Source: Candidatus Tokpelaia sp. JSC085
Lineage (GTDB): Bacteria > Pseudomonadota > Alphaproteobacteria > Rhizobiales > Rhizobiaceae
NCBI GenBank assembly: GCA_003331005.1
Contig: QENC01000001.1
Span: 554,001-618,000 of the forward strand
Length of the DNA stretch: 64,000 nucleotides
Direction of reading: 5' to 3'
Shown: positions 19,072 to 33,538 of the stretch, piece after piece
How the letters are laid out: every line of letters starts with the position of its first letter
Numbering within the stretch: the stretch's first letter is position 1
The notes under the pieces: model-generated
Databases searched by the model: none
What the model saw: only the letters and a program-made list of their open reading frames with translations
What the model was told of the DNA's origin: nothing
Program-made: the position numbers and the translations under genes

Positions 19072-19725
19072 TTAGCTAATTTTCTGACCGGTTTTTTCCC
19101 AATCAGTGAGAAAAATCTCCAGTCCTTTATCGGTCAGTGGATGTCTGATCAACTCTTTTAATATGGCGGATGGTGCAGTCACGATGTCAGCACCATTCAA
19201 GGCTGCCTCTTTCACATGATTGACAGTGCGAATTGAGGCTGCCAAAATTTCTGTTTGAAACCCGTAATTATCAAAAATTGTGCGTATTTCTCTGATCACC
19301 GTCATTCCGTTTAGGCTGATATCGTCTAGACGTCCAACAAAAGGTGAAACAAATGTTGCACCAGCTTTTGCTGCAAGCAGTGCCTGATTAACTGTAAAGC
19401 ACAATGTTAGGTTCGTTTTGTATCCATTTTTAGTCAGTGCTTTGCAGACGCGCAAACCATCAAAGGTGAGGGGGAGTTTGACACAAACATTGGCGGAAAT
19501 TTTTGAAAGATGGCTGGCCTCGCGTATCATGTCATCATAATTTGTGGCAGTGACCTCAGCAGAGACGGGACCGTTGACCAGGGAGCAAATTTCCTCAATC
19601 ACTTCAATAATATTCCGGCCTGATTTCAAAATAAGCGATGGGTTGGTGGTTACGCCGTCAATCAGCCCGAGATCATTCAACTCACGGATTTCATTTATAT
19701 TGGCAGTGTCTATAAAAAGCTTCAT
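19072..19725 (-). CDS. tal: Transaldolase / fructose-6-phosphate aldolase family protein
   Basis: 217 residues, the short single-domain TalC/FSA class. TIM barrel with [31 protein letters not shown] at the N terminus. The Schiff-base lysine is in VCVKLPLT (about residue 83-90), with [29 protein letters not shown] downstream. It probably serves the non-oxidative pentose phosphate pathway as transaldolase. I began at the ATG 19725 (MKLFIDTA, preceded by GGAGAAGA); an upstream extension of 16 codons lacks family similarity. Divergent from priA. Confidence 0.92.
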   Translation of the reverse strand: MKLFIDTANINEIRELNDLGLIDGVTTNPSLILKSGRNIIEVIEEICSLVNGPVSAEVTATNYDDMIREASHLSKISANVCVKLPLTFDGLRVCKALTKNGYKTNLTLCFTVNQALLAAKAGATFVSPFVGRLDDISLNGMTVIREIRTIFDNYGFQTEILAASIRTVNHVKEAALNGADIVTAPSAILKELIRHPLTDKGLEIFLTDWEKTGQKIS

Positions 19726-19802
19726 CTTCTTCTCCGTTGAAGGACTTGTTTCTTGATATGAGCTATTGCACAAATCAAAAGCAAGAGTATCGTAAGCTGG
19801 AT

Positions 19803-21992
19803 ATGGAAAAAGATATGGCGTTCAAAAAAAAAAGTGTTGCTGTTCTGGTCTCGATACCTGCTGCAAAGCCTTCTTATTTTTATGCGGCCCCAGATGGAAT
19901 ACAGATAGTGCAAGGAACCATTGTTCAGGTCCCCTTTGCTTCCCAGCAGGTTGTCGGCATTGTGATAGATGATGGACCAGATCGAATTTTTTCTAAAGCA
20001 CTGCGCCCAATTTCAAAAGTTTTTTATTATCCGCCAATTCAACAAGAATTGATAAAATTTATCCGTTTTGTTTCTGCCTATACATTAACACCAGCCGGTT
20101 TGATAACGCGCATGGTTTTAAGAGTTCCTACAGGTTGCGAACGCGAACAGTATATTGATAGTTTGCACTTTACCGGTGTGGTGCCTAAGCGCATGACACC
20201 TGCGCGCTCACGCGTGATTGAGCTGGCATCTCAAGATAAAAAATGGACCCGTTCAAGCCTTGCTCGTGCAGCTTCTACCTCTCAGGGTGTCATTGATGGT
20301 CTAAAGATGCAGGGGGTTTTAAAAACAATAAAATTTTATCGACCTCTTGTTATTCCCTGGCCTGATCCTGCTTATGCGCCGACAATTCTTGAGAATGATC
20401 AGCGCATGGCGGCGGATATACTACAAACGGCAGTCTTGGAAAACCGGTTCAGCGTTTCTTTGCTAGATGGTGTTACCGGTTCTGGCAAAACAGAGGTGTA
20501 TTTTGAGGCAGTGGCCTGTGCATTGCGACAGGGTCGTCAGATTTTGATTCTCTTACCAGAAATCGCTTTGACACAGCAATTCCTTGACAGATTCTATACA
20601 CGGTTTGGTGCACTGCCAGCTGGGTGGCATTCTGATTTAACGATACGTTGCCGCGAGCGTATCTGGTCTCAGGTACTGCACGGGCATATCCGCGTTGTTG
20701 TCGGTGCACGTTCAGCTCTATTTCTTCCTTTTCAGAATCTTGGACTGATCATTGTTGATGAAGAGCATGATGCGGCTTATAAACAGGAAGGCAGGATTTT
20801 TTACAATGCACGTGATATGGCTGTTGCACGTGGCCATATTGCTGGTATCCCAGTGATTTTAGCATCGGCAACTCCATCGATTGAAAGCCAGGTAAACGTA
20901 GCACATGGACGTTATCGTCTGGTTTCTTTGCCTGCACGTTTTGCCAACGCAGCTATGCCCAATCTCACGGCTATTGACTTGCGCAAAAATCCACCATCTA
21001 CTGGATGCTTTTTATCCCCACTCTTGGTTTCTATGATGAAAGGTGTCTTGCAGCGGAGAGAACAATCTCTATTATTTCTCAACCGTCGTGGTTATGCTCC
21101 ACTGACTCTCTGCCGTATCTGCGGATATCGCTTCTCCTGTAAAAACTGTTCCAGCTGGCTGGTGGAACATCGTGATCGCGGCTTGTTACTCTGTCATCAC
21201 TGTGGCTATAACCAGCCAGTGCCTGAAGCGTGTTCTAGATGTGGTGCGTTGGATAATCTTGTCGCTTGCGGTCCTGGCGTTGAGCGGATTGCTGAGGAAG
21301 TTTCGAAAGAATTTGCCGGCGCACGGATTCTTGTGCTCTCAACAGACACAGTGGCCGGAGTCAAAAAAATCCGTTTTGAGTTTGATTCAATTATAAGGGG
21401 TAATGTTGATATTGTAATTGGCACCCAGCTTGTGACGAAAGGTCACAATTTTCCGAACATGACCCTTGTTGGTGTCATTGATGCAGACATTGGTCTTGCC
21501 AATGGCGATCCACGTGCTGCAGAACGGACTTTTCAACTGCTTTCACAGGTTACAGGCCGCGCAGGGCGTACCGGTGTCAAGAGCCACGGTATTATCCAGA
21601 CCTATCAGCCCGACCATCCAGTGATAAAAGCTCTCATTATGAATGATAGAGCATCATTTTACACCAATGAAATTGAAGAACGTGAGCCAAATTATCTACC
21701 ACCTTTCGGCAAATTAGCCGCATTGATCGTTTCAGGTGCGGTACGATCTGAAGCAGAAAACTATGCACGATCTCTACGGAGGTCTGCTCCTCATGCTCCA
21801 GAAATCACAGTGCTTGGTCCCGCTGAAGCAACACTGGCCTTTGTGCGTAGGCGCTATCGTTTCCGTCTGCTGATCCATGGTAAGCAATGTGTTAATATAC
21901 AAGAATTTATACACGTCCTTTTGGCAAAAGCACCTGTGCCACGTGGAACAGTACGCGTACAGATTGATATTGATCCGCAAAGTTTTTTGTAA
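19803..21992 (+). CDS. priA: Primosomal replication restart helicase PriA
   Basis: About 729 residues. 3'-5' DEXH helicase that reloads the replisome at stalled forks. An N-terminal DNA-binding domain (about 1-200) is followed by Walker [19 protein letters not shown] box [13 protein letters not shown], and a zinc-binding insert with the cysteine series [13 protein letters not shown]...CHHCG...CSRCG. Helicase motifs [12 protein letters not shown] and [10 protein letters not shown] come after that. The start is uncertain: ATG 19803 and ATG 19815 are both plausible, and the longest frame starts at 19737. The downstream 300 bp contain only a small GC-rich hairpin near 22015-22028. Confidence 0.95.
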   Translation: MEKDMAFKKKSVAVLVSIPAAKPSYFYAAPDGIQIVQGTIVQVPFASQQVVGIVIDDGPDRIFSKALRPISKVFYYPPIQQELIKFIRFVSAYTLTPAGLITRMVLRVPTGCEREQYIDSLHFTGVVPKRMTPARSRVIELASQDKKWTRSSLARAASTSQGVIDGLKMQGVLKTIKFYRPLVIPWPDPAYAPTILENDQRMAADILQTAVLENRFSVSLLDGVTGSGKTEVYFEAVACALRQGRQILILLPEIALTQQFLDRFYTRFGALPAGWHSDLTIRCRERIWSQVLHGHIRVVVGARSALFLPFQNLGLIIVDEEHDAAYKQEGRIFYNARDMAVARGHIAGIPVILASATPSIESQVNVAHGRYRLVSLPARFANAAMPNLTAIDLRKNPPSTGCFLSPLLVSMMKGVLQRREQSLLFLNRRGYAPLTLCRICGYRFSCKNCSSWLVEHRDRGLLLCHHCGYNQPVPEACSRCGALDNLVACGPGVERIAEEVSKEFAGARILVLSTDTVAGVKKIRFEFDSIIRGNVDIVIGTQLVTKGHNFPNMTLVGVIDADIGLANGDPRAAERTFQLLSQVTGRAGRTGVKSHGIIQTYQPDHPVIKALIMNDRASFYTNEIEEREPNYLPPFGKLAALIVSGAVRSEAENYARSLRRSAPHAPEITVLGPAEATLAFVRRRYRFRLLIHGKQCVNIQEFIHVLLAKAPVPRGTVRVQIDIDPQSFL

Positions 21993-22311
21993 ATGAGCAT
22001 TAAATTAAAGCAAAGGCCTTCGGAGGCGGCTACCTTCCGTTTTGTGGCTCTACATTTAGACGCCACCAACATATGTTGCCTTGATTTTTTACAGATTCTC
22101 TAGTTTATCATAACAAAAAAAGCTGTCAGAGAATACAAAACCTGTTTTTCCATGTGTTGTGAGTCCGTACTGACTATGCTAGAGTAGTTAAGTAGTTATA
22201 CTGTGTTTTCACTTGATTCTGACGTTCGTTCTATTTTATTTAAAAAGTATATTCGTATAATTTTTGAAAATCAATCGTCTACCTTATATGGAAGAGGAAA
22301 GACAAAAAATC
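21993..22311. other. Spacer between priA and the atp operon
   Basis: About 319 bp with no gene that I can recognise. It holds a short GCCT-TCGG-AGGC hairpin near 22015-22028. TTGATT (22213) followed 17 bp later by TTATTT is a modest promoter candidate for atpH. Confidence 0.4.
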
Positions 22312-22923
22312 GTGGCCCGAATGCCTGCGCCAATATCGTTAGTAGCTCGGCGGTATGCTGGCTCCTTGTTTGAGCTTGCTACTGAGGCAGGATGTGTTGA
22401 GGCTATTGGAAGGGTCTTATCTGTTCTTTCGCTGTTCTTGGATAAAAATAGTGATTTCCGGTATTTTGTCTCCAGCCCTGCTTTTTCTAAACAGAATCAT
22501 CTTAAAGCAGTTGAGTTTTTTGTAAATCAAGCAGGTCTCAACGGTATTGGTGCTTCTGGGTTAATTGGGAATTTTCTACAAGTTGTCGCATCCAGTGGAC
22601 GTCTTTCCATCCTATCAGTTATGATAAAAGCATTCCATGACTTGGCTGCTGATCTACGGGGAGAGGTTTTTGCTGAGGTCGTTTCTGCTTATGCGCTTTC
22701 TGATGATCAGCAGAAAGAGTTGAAAACAGTACTTGATGATGCGTTTGGCAAGGATATCGTATTTCAGGTGGATGTTGATACTTCTATTCTGGGTGGATTG
22801 ATTGTCCGAATCGGTTCGTTCCAGGTTGATGTGTCACTACGCACAAAATTATCTTCGCTTAAGCTTGCACTGAAAGAGGGCAATTCATGGATATCAAACC
22901 GTCGGAAATTTCCAAAATCCTGA
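22312..22923 (+). CDS. atpH: F1-ATP synthase delta subunit
   Basis: About 203 residues; delta subunit joining the F1 head to the peripheral stalk. Signature regions are [20 protein letters not shown] at the N terminus and the C-terminal [33 protein letters not shown] prefer the GTG at 22312 because AGAGGAAAG lies 10 nt upstream and the N terminus then has the spacing I recall from Brucella AtpH; ATG 22288 and TTG 22264 are alternatives. The C terminus is odd: homologues stop soon after LKLALKE, but here translation runs about a dozen codons further ([14 protein letters not shown]), overlapping atpA by 37 bp. Confidence 0.92.
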   Translation: MARMPAPISLVARRYAGSLFELATEAGCVEAIGRVLSVLSLFLDKNSDFRYFVSSPAFSKQNHLKAVEFFVNQAGLNGIGASGLIGNFLQVVASSGRLSILSVMIKAFHDLAADLRGEVFAEVVSAYALSDDQQKELKTVLDDAFGKDIVFQVDVDTSILGGLIVRIGSFQVDVSLRTKLSSLKLALKEGNSWISNRRKFPKS

Positions 22924-24419
22924 AAGAGAAAATTAGAAACTTTAGCCAAGAGGCACGGGTTTCTGAGATTGGTCAAGTCTTGTCTGTAGGGGATGGTGTA
23001 GCCCGTGTTTACGGATTGGATAATATTCAGGCAGGGGAAATGGTGGTCTTTTCGAGTGGTGTGCGCGGTATGGCACTGAACCTCGAGGCGGATAATGTTG
23101 GCGTGGTTATTTTCGGTTCTGATCGTGCTATATCTGAAGGAAATACTGTTGAACGTACTCGGTCTATTGTTGATGTTCCTGTTGGTAAGGAGTTACTTGG
23201 TCGTGTTGTTGACGCGCTTGGTAACCCAATTGATGGGAAGGGACCGGTCAAGAGTGGAGAGCGGCGCCGTGTTGATATTAAGGCTCCGGGTATTATTCCG
23301 CGCAAGTCCGTGCATGAGCCTGTATCGACAGGTCTGAAAGTGATTGATGCACTCATTCCTGTTGGTCGTGGCCAACGTGAACTTGTTATCGGAGACCGTC
23401 AAACCGGCAAAACCGCTATTCTACTTGATACTTTCTTGAATCAAAAAACTATCCATGATATCGGGATGGAAAGAGATAAGATTTATTGCATTTATGTTGC
23501 AATCGGTCAGAAGCGTTCAACAGTTGCTCAGTTTGTGAAGGTTTTAGAAGAGCATGGCGCTCTTGAATATTCAATTATTGTTGCTGCAACTGCTTCTGAT
23601 CCAGCCCCTATGCAATTTCTTGCACCTTTTTCCGGTTGTGCTATGGGTGAATATTTCCGTGATAATGGCATGCATGCACTAATCGGTTATGATGATCTAT
23701 CAAAGCATGCTATCGCCTATCGTCAGATGTCGCTGCTGCTGCGTAGACCACCTGGTCGTGAAGCTTATCCTGGTGATGTTTTCTACATCCATTCACGTTT
23801 ACTCGAGCGTTCAGCTCAGCTGAATGATGACAATCTTGGAGGGTCGTTAACTGCGCTGCCAGTTGTTGAAACACAGGCGAATGACGTTTCCGCCTATATC
23901 CCAACCAATGTAATTTCGATCACTGATGGGCAAATTTTCCTTGAAACCAATCTATTTTACCAAGGTATTCGCCCAGCGGTGAATATTGGTCTTTCGGTTT
24001 CACGAGTTGGCTCAGCTGCCCAGATTCAGGCAATGAAGCAGGTTGCTGGCTCAATTAAGGGTGAGCTGGCACAGTATCGTGAAATGGTTGCTTTTTCTCA
24101 GTTTGGTTCTGAGCTTGACATGACAACGCAGCGTTCATTAGCTCGTGGTGCCCGTTTGACGGAACTGCTTAAGCAACCACAGTTCTGTCCTTTGAAGACT
24201 GAGGAGCAAATTGCCGTAATTTTTGCCGGTGTCAATGGTTATCTCGACAACCTATCTATCAATCATGTTGGGAAATTTGAACAGGGCCTTTTGTCACTTC
24301 TACGTACAAATCATAAGGATATTCTGAATGATATCAAAAAGAATCAGCAGATAAGTGATGCGGTTGAAGGCAAGCTCCGGTTAGTGCTTGATGTCTATGC
24401 TCGAAATTTTTTCGTTTAA
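22887..24419 (+). CDS. atpA: F1-ATP synthase alpha subunit
   Basis: 510 residues, usual length. It begins [16 protein letters not shown] as in other alphaproteobacteria. Walker A is GDRQTGKTA at about residues 169-177, Walker B region is [16 protein letters not shown], and the alpha signature [17 protein letters not shown] follows at about 363-379. It forms the non-catalytic nucleotide sites of the F1 hexamer. It lies between atpH and atpG in a same-strand operon. Confidence 0.98.
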   Translation: MDIKPSEISKILKEKIRNFSQEARVSEIGQVLSVGDGVARVYGLDNIQAGEMVVFSSGVRGMALNLEADNVGVVIFGSDRAISEGNTVERTRSIVDVPVGKELLGRVVDALGNPIDGKGPVKSGERRRVDIKAPGIIPRKSVHEPVSTGLKVIDALIPVGRGQRELVIGDRQTGKTAILLDTFLNQKTIHDIGMERDKIYCIYVAIGQKRSTVAQFVKVLEEHGALEYSIIVAATASDPAPMQFLAPFSGCAMGEYFRDNGMHALIGYDDLSKHAIAYRQMSLLLRRPPGREAYPGDVFYIHSRLLERSAQLNDDNLGGSLTALPVVETQANDVSAYIPTNVISITDGQIFLETNLFYQGIRPAVNIGLSVSRVGSAAQIQAMKQVAGSIKGELAQYREMVAFSQFGSELDMTTQRSLARGARLTELLKQPQFCPLKTEEQIAVIFAGVNGYLDNLSINHVGKFEQGLLSLLRTNHKDILNDIKKNQQISDAVEGKLRLVLDVYARNFFV

Positions 24420-24440
24420 TATTTGAAAACGGCAGGACCT

Positions 24441-25319
24441 ATGGCTTCGCTCAAGGATTTAAGAAATCGTATCGCTTCAATCGAGGTAACGCGGAAGATG
24501 ACAAAGGCAATGCAGATGGTTGCTGCCGCAAAATTGCGACACGCCCAGGAAACGGCTTCCTCTGCACGCCACTATTCGCAAAAGATGGCAGACATTCTTG
24601 AGAACATAAGTGTAGATGCTGTTTCTGAAGACATGTCGTGCCTTATGGCAGGTACAGGCAAGAATGACACTCATCTCGTTGTGGTATGCACATCAGAGCG
24701 TGGTCTTTGTGGTGGGTTTAATATGCAGATTGCGCGGGTTGCCCGTGATTTTATCGGACTGCGTTTGACAGAAGGAAAAATTGTCAAGATTCTAACTGTA
24801 GGGAAGAAGGGTGCTGACATCCTAAAACGTGACTTTAATGATCTGATAATTGATCATGTTGATCTCCGGGCAGCCGGGAAAGTGGATTTCGCTAGTGCCA
24901 GTGCCATTGCCAGTAAAGTGATTGCCCATTTCAATGCAGATTTATTTGATGTTTGTACCCTCGTTTATTCAGAGTTCAAATCTGTTACCAACCGTCCGCC
25001 TGTTTGTTTACAGCTTATCCCGCTGCCAGCTACACCAGTGCGAGATAGATCCATGAATACAACAGTCAGTGTAGTTTATGAGCCGGATATCGCGTCTGTT
25101 CTAGATGAGCTTGTTTCCAAAAATGTTTCAGTCCAGATTTTTCGTGCACTTCTTGAAAATGCTGCAGGAGAAATGAGTGCGCGGATGAGTGCTATGGACA
25201 ATGCGACACGCAATGCTGGCGAAATGATTCATAAATTATCAATTGTCTATAATCGTCAACGTCAGACACAGATTACAACAGATCTGATCGAAATTATTGC
25301 AGGCGCGGAAGCACTATAA
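24441..25319 (+). CDS. atpG: F1-ATP synthase gamma subunit
   Basis: 292 residues; central rotor shaft. N-terminal [32 protein letters not shown] helix and the C-terminal signature [17 protein letters not shown] are both present. The start is ATG 24441 (MASLKD), with AGGA upstream; the open frame extends 18 bp further without support. atpA ends 21 bp upstream and atpD starts 18 bp downstream. Confidence 0.97.
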   Translation: MASLKDLRNRIASIEVTRKMTKAMQMVAAAKLRHAQETASSARHYSQKMADILENISVDAVSEDMSCLMAGTGKNDTHLVVVCTSERGLCGGFNMQIARVARDFIGLRLTEGKIVKILTVGKKGADILKRDFNDLIIDHVDLRAAGKVDFASASAIASKVIAHFNADLFDVCTLVYSEFKSVTNRPPVCLQLIPLPATPVRDRSMNTTVSVVYEPDIASVLDELVSKNVSVQIFRALLENAAGEMSARMSAMDNATRNAGEMIHKLSIVYNRQRQTQITTDLIEIIAGAEAL

Positions 25320-25331
25320 TTGAAAGGATAA

Positions 25332-26883
<1,552 letters not shown>

Positions 26884-26885
<2 letters not shown>

Positions 26886-26905
26886 ATAGGGGTCAGATAG
26901 GGGTC
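26884..26905. repeat. Perfect 2 x 11-bp tandem duplication at the atpD-atpC junction
   Basis: AGATAGGGGTC is repeated head to tail, starting within the atpD stop codon. Each copy carries an AGGGG that could act as a Shine-Dalgarno sequence for atpC (ATG at 26914), so the duplication may affect spacing or strength of the atpC ribosome binding site. Confidence 0.85.
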
Positions 26906-26913
26906 TATAGAAT

Positions 26914-27324
26914 ATGGCAGGGACTTTTCGGTTTGAGCTTGTGTTACCAGAACGTCTCTTATTCTCTGAGATTGTTGAAGAAGTCATTCTGCCTGGTAGT
27001 GAAGGCTATTTTACGGTCATGGTCAACCATCTGCCGATGGTAACGTGTGTAATACCAGGAGTAGTTCGTGTCAAAGTCATGGGCCAAGCGGAGAAGGTAT
27101 TTATTATATACGGTGGCTATGCTGATATTGCAAGTGAGTGTTGTTCACTTTTAGTCGAAACCGTTGTACTCATGGATGATCTTAGCCTGCAAGATATTGA
27201 ACGTCGTATTGTCAAAGCACGTGCTGAATTTGAAAAATCTAGCACAGTCGAGCAACACAACAAGGCAGAAGATTTTCTTTATCAGTTAACTGCTATACGC
27301 AATATTTGCTGTGCGCTTGTCTAA
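26914..27324 (+). CDS. atpC: F1-ATP synthase epsilon subunit
   Basis: 136 residues. The N-terminal beta-sandwich begins FRFELVLPERLLFSEIVEEVILPGSEGYFTVMVNHLPM and FIIYGGYADI follows. The C-terminal helical hairpin (LSLQDIERRIVKARAEFEKSS) is the inhibitory part. Last gene of atpHAGDC; the F0 genes are elsewhere, as normal for alphaproteobacteria. A long gene-free stretch follows. Confidence 0.95.
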   Translation: MAGTFRFELVLPERLLFSEIVEEVILPGSEGYFTVMVNHLPMVTCVIPGVVRVKVMGQAEKVFIIYGGYADIASECCSLLVETVVLMDDLSLQDIERRIVKARAEFEKSSTVEQHNKAEDFLYQLTAIRNICCALV

Positions 27325-27995
27325 AAACAAGTTGTGTGATTTGGCAGACCGTGCGTTTGGCTGTAATAGCTGTAAAAATAGCTGTAAAATTTCTTATTAG
27401 TGATTGATCGAGTTGATCGTCTTGGAATGTCTGCAATCAGGAAGGAGTTGATGTTGATACTGTCGTAGAAATTATGGTCCATTATCTTGACGTAAAACCT
27501 TTGTCGTGTAGTATATCTCCTGTCAAGGATTCTTCTGGTTGAAAGTCAGACAAGGGGAGATTATGCTGTGATATCCATTTCAAATCTAAAATTTTTCTGC
27601 AACTGTCAAAGGTACAAACTGGTTAAGAAGTGTCTGCAGCCTGAATTCTAGGGATAGTCCGTGTGATTCTTGGAAGGGAATATGCTGTAGTTTGGTTGCT
27701 GCGGTTCTGATCAGTCAATATATAAATATATATAAAGGACAGGAAGGTCTATACGGCCACAGAGAAGTGGAGTATCTATATTTTAAATTTAAAATAAGAT
27801 ACTTGTTGGTTCTTTGGTTCTCTTTCGTATCATCTTGCGCTATGCTTCAGCAAGAAAGCACATCATATAATCGGCGCACTTCTTCTGATCAGTTCTTGAT
27901 ACGTCGCGAGTTGCTACCTACCCTATGTTCATAGCCGTGGCTTTTTTTATTAAAACTGGAATGGTTTTGGATTCGCATTGAAAAAGGTTTTGGTC
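27325..27995. other. Gene-poor gap between atpC and nrdH
   Basis: About 670 bp with no gene I can support. It contains a 2 x 12-bp duplication (27365-27388). There is also a 41-codon open stretch at about 27417-27542 (QEGVDVDTVVEIMVHYLDVK...), with no good start and no family I recognise; it could be a gene remnant. An 80-codon frame at 27692-27934 has low-complexity coding and no ribosome binding site, so I do not call it. The nrd promoter must lie here; I saw no convincing NrdR box pair. Confidence 0.5.
27365..27388. repeat. Perfect 2 x 12-bp tandem duplication
   Basis: AATAGCTGTAAA occurs twice head to tail, 41 bp after the atpC stop, with a further partial copy just before it. Confidence 0.9.
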
Positions 27996-28217
27996 ATGAC
28001 TGTCACGATTTACAGCAAACCTGACTGTATACAGTGTGCCGCCACTTGTCGCGCCTTTGAGCGTAGGGGGGTCAGTTTCCGTATGATCGATATCAGTGAA
28101 GATCGACAAGCATGTGCTTTTGTTACACAGCTCGGTTATCGTCAGGTGCCGGTTGTCATTGCGGGAGATCGACATTGGGCTGGGTTTCGTCCGGATATGA
28201 TCAACCAGGTACGGTAA
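27996..28217 (+). CDS. nrdH: Glutaredoxin-like electron carrier NrdH
   Basis: 73 residues. Small thioredoxin-fold reductant for class Ib ribonucleotide reductase. Active-site CIQC is at residues 10-13 (CVQC/CMQC in most NrdH), with the GYRQVPVVIAG cis-Pro segment and HWAGFRPDMI C terminus characteristic of NrdH. Start at ATG 27996 (MTVTIYSKPDC), preceded by AAAGG further upstream; the in-frame ATG at 27978 would add 6 residues. First gene of nrdHIEF, 3 bp before nrdI. Confidence 0.95.
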   Translation: MTVTIYSKPDCIQCAATCRAFERRGVSFRMIDISEDRQACAFVTQLGYRQVPVVIAGDRHWAGFRPDMINQVR

Positions 28218-28220
28218 CAA

Positions 28221-28612
28221 ATGGGCTTTGTCGTGTATTATTCCAGCGAGACCGGGAATACGTTTGATTTTGTCAGGCGTTTGGGTGTACAGGCTTTTCG
28301 CATCGAAAAACAGCCATCGCCTTACCTTCTTGATGATCCATATGTCTTGATTATTCCGACCTATGCGGATGGGAAGGGCCATGGTGCTGTGCCTAAGGCA
28401 GTTATCCATTTTCTAAATCATGTGCAAAACCGCGTCTTGATTCGCGCTGTGATTGCTGGAGGAAACCGTAATTTTGGTATGACCTATGCCCTCGCAGGTA
28501 CAGTCGTTTCTGAAAAATGCCAGGTGCCTTATCTTTATCGTTTCGAGATGCGAGGCACCAATAATGATGTGCATCGCGTCCGTCATCTTTTGAATCAGTT
28601 TTGGGAACAGTA

Positions 28613-28613
<1 letters not shown>
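28221..28613 (+). CDS. nrdI: Flavodoxin-like NrdI
   Basis: 130 residues. FMN protein that supplies the oxidant for the manganese-tyrosyl radical of NrdF. FMN-binding loops [16 protein letters not shown] (N terminus), IPTYADGKG and GGNRNFG are present. The nrdI stop overlaps the nrdE start (TAATG). Confidence 0.95.
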
Positions 28614-31734
<3,121 letters not shown>

Positions 31735-31887
31735 AAGAGACAGACTGTCTTTGTCATACAAAATATGAACCATTGTTTTTTCGACTTATCATGTAAGAAA
31801 AAGAAAATGTATTCTAATATTTAGATTAAAATCATAAATCAATAGATTATTCTAAGTATTAAATACTTTTAAAGTAAAGGAATTCAG

Positions 31888-31956
31888 ATGCAAGATTCAA
31901 GTGATGTAAAAAAATATTTTTATATAATGTATGAAATGCTTAAAAAGAATTTTTAA
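31888..31956 (+). CDS. Possible 22-residue small protein
   Basis: ATG with AAAGGA 6 nt upstream opens a 22-codon frame (MQDSSDVKKYFYIMYEMLKK, then NF and stop). It sits in the AT-rich nrdF-metallophosphoesterase spacer, 13 bp before the next gene, so it could be a leader or small protein. I know no family for it and chance is quite possible. An AAGTATT-A-AATACTT palindrome (about 31855-31869) lies just upstream. Confidence 0.25.
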   Translation: MQDSSDVKKYFYIMYEMLKKNF

Positions 31957-31969
31957 TCTTATATTATAG

Positions 31970-32866
31970 ATGACTGTGTTCAGACTTGTCCACCTCTCTG
32001 ATATTCATCTCCCACCCTTGACACCACCATCTTGGCGGCAATTGATGGGGAAGCGTATGACTGGTTATATAAACTGGACATTAAAACGTGAGAAAAAGAT
32101 GGCAAAATGCGTCTTTGATGTGTTGGCTTGTCATTTACGGGAAAAGAATCCTGATCACATTGCCATTTCTGGTGATATAGTCAATCTATCGCTCGATTCT
32201 GAATTTGCACAGGCACGTCAAGAAATAGAAGCACTTGGGCATGCAAAGGATATTTCTCTAGTGTTTGGGAACCATGATGTCTACGTTCCAGGTGCTTTTA
32301 ACAAAGCCTGTCAAATTTTTATGCCGTGGATTATTGGTGATCAACCAACAAAACACTTTTTTCCTTATATACGTATACGTAATCAGGTAGCGATTATTGG
32401 TGTTTCTTCGGCAATCATTACACCACCCTTTTCAGCTGCTGGTTATTTTGGTATTCGACAAGCGCAGGATATGGGGTTCTTTTTACAAAAAGCAGGTGCG
32501 CTTGGGCTTTTTCGCATTGTCATGATACACCATCCACCACTTTATCATGCAACTGGGTGGAACAAACGTCTATGGGGTATTAGACTTTTTCAAGATGTTA
32601 TTTCTTCTTGTGGAGCGGAGCTTGTTTTGCACGGTCATACTCATCTTCCGACTCTTTCCTTTATATCAGGCACGCACGGGCCTGTGCCCGTAGTTGGGGT
32701 TGCTTCAGCCTCTCAAGATTTCGAAGGCGATCAGCCTCCTGCTGGTTATAATCTTTTTGAAGCGGGGAAAAACAGAAAACAAGAATGGCAATGTTATCTT
32801 ACTCGCTATGGTATTTCAGATCGTGATTATAATATTGGAGTATTTATGCATGATACATTGTATTAA
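31970..32866 (+). CDS. Calcineurin-like metallophosphoesterase (CpdA-type)
   Basis: 298 residues with the full set of dimetal phosphoesterase motifs: LSDIHLPP (about 8-15), SGDIVNLS (66-73), FGNHDVYVPG (95-104), MIHHPPLYH and LHGHTHLP. The family includes cAMP phosphodiesterase CpdA and lipid or nucleotide phosphoesterases; substrate cannot be assigned. It stands alone between nrdF and the convergent coaD. Confidence 0.88.
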   Translation: MTVFRLVHLSDIHLPPLTPPSWRQLMGKRMTGYINWTLKREKKMAKCVFDVLACHLREKNPDHIAISGDIVNLSLDSEFAQARQEIEALGHAKDISLVFGNHDVYVPGAFNKACQIFMPWIIGDQPTKHFFPYIRIRNQVAIIGVSSAIITPPFSAAGYFGIRQAQDMGFFLQKAGALGLFRIVMIHHPPLYHATGWNKRLWGIRLFQDVISSCGAELVLHGHTHLPTLSFISGTHGPVPVVGVASASQDFEGDQPPAGYNLFEAGKNRKQEWQCYLTRYGISDRDYNIGVFMHDTLY

Positions 32867-32889
32867 TGGATTGCTGCTCTGCGAGCAGA

Positions 32890-33399
32890 TCAATCCACAG
32901 CATCACGATTAATTTTTTTCTTGAGAGCATCGGTGATCGTTTTGGGAACAAAAAAAGAAACATCACCACCCATGGTCGCAATCTGACGCACCAATGTAGC
33001 AGTAATAGCCCGGACAGCGGTGCTCGCCGGTAAAAAAACCGTCTGAATATCCGGGGCCAAGGTGCTATTCATCCCTGCAAGCTGCATTTCATAATCAAGA
33101 TCCATGCTATCACGCAAGCCACGAATTAAAAGAGATGCACCGGTCTCTCGTGCCTTTTCAATCAGAAGATTATTAAAGGTAATAACCTCAAGACTATCAG
33201 CCTGATGACCGAATACCTCCCTCATTGCAGATCGAACGAGAATGAGCCTCTCCTGAATAGGAAAAAGCGGCATTCTATCTGGACGCAGACCAATAGCGAT
33301 TATAATCTTGTCTGCTAGTTTGAAACTTCTACGCAGCACATCAACGTGTCCGTTCGTTGGTGGATCAAATGAACCGGCATAAATAGCAATACGCTTCAT
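32890..33399 (-). CDS. coaD: Phosphopantetheine adenylyltransferase CoaD
   Basis: 169 residues. Fourth step of CoA synthesis, adding AMP to 4'-phosphopantetheine. The nucleotidyltransferase motif is [17 protein letters not shown] (about 8-24); [16 protein letters not shown] and the C-terminal [16 protein letters not shown] region are typical. It lies downstream of gyrA on the same strand, 139 bp away, the usual Hyphomicrobiales order. Confidence 0.97.
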   Translation of the reverse strand: MKRIAIYAGSFDPPTNGHVDVLRRSFKLADKIIIAIGLRPDRMPLFPIQERLILVRSAMREVFGHQADSLEVITFNNLLIEKARETGASLLIRGLRDSMDLDYEMQLAGMNSTLAPDIQTVFLPASTAVRAITATLVRQIATMGGDVSFFVPKTITDALKKKINRDAVD

Positions 33400-33538
33400 A
33401 AAAAAAACTCCACCGATAAAACTTCAAGCACAGCAAGTTGCTTGTATGCATCATATCATGATCCACTCACTGCTTTGCTTTTTAAGCATGTTTCCTTTTC
33501 TTTTATAAGAAAACAAGCTCCTTCTTCATCGCGGGTTA

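Noticed and set aside
27700-27745. ATATATA-rich stretch before nrdH as an NrdR box
   Set aside because: Lacks the flanking ACAC/GTGT halves of the NrdR consensus and a second box at helical spacing.
27692-27934. 80-codon frame before nrdH
   Set aside because: Low-complexity and unlike any family; probably chance in an AT-rich promoter region.
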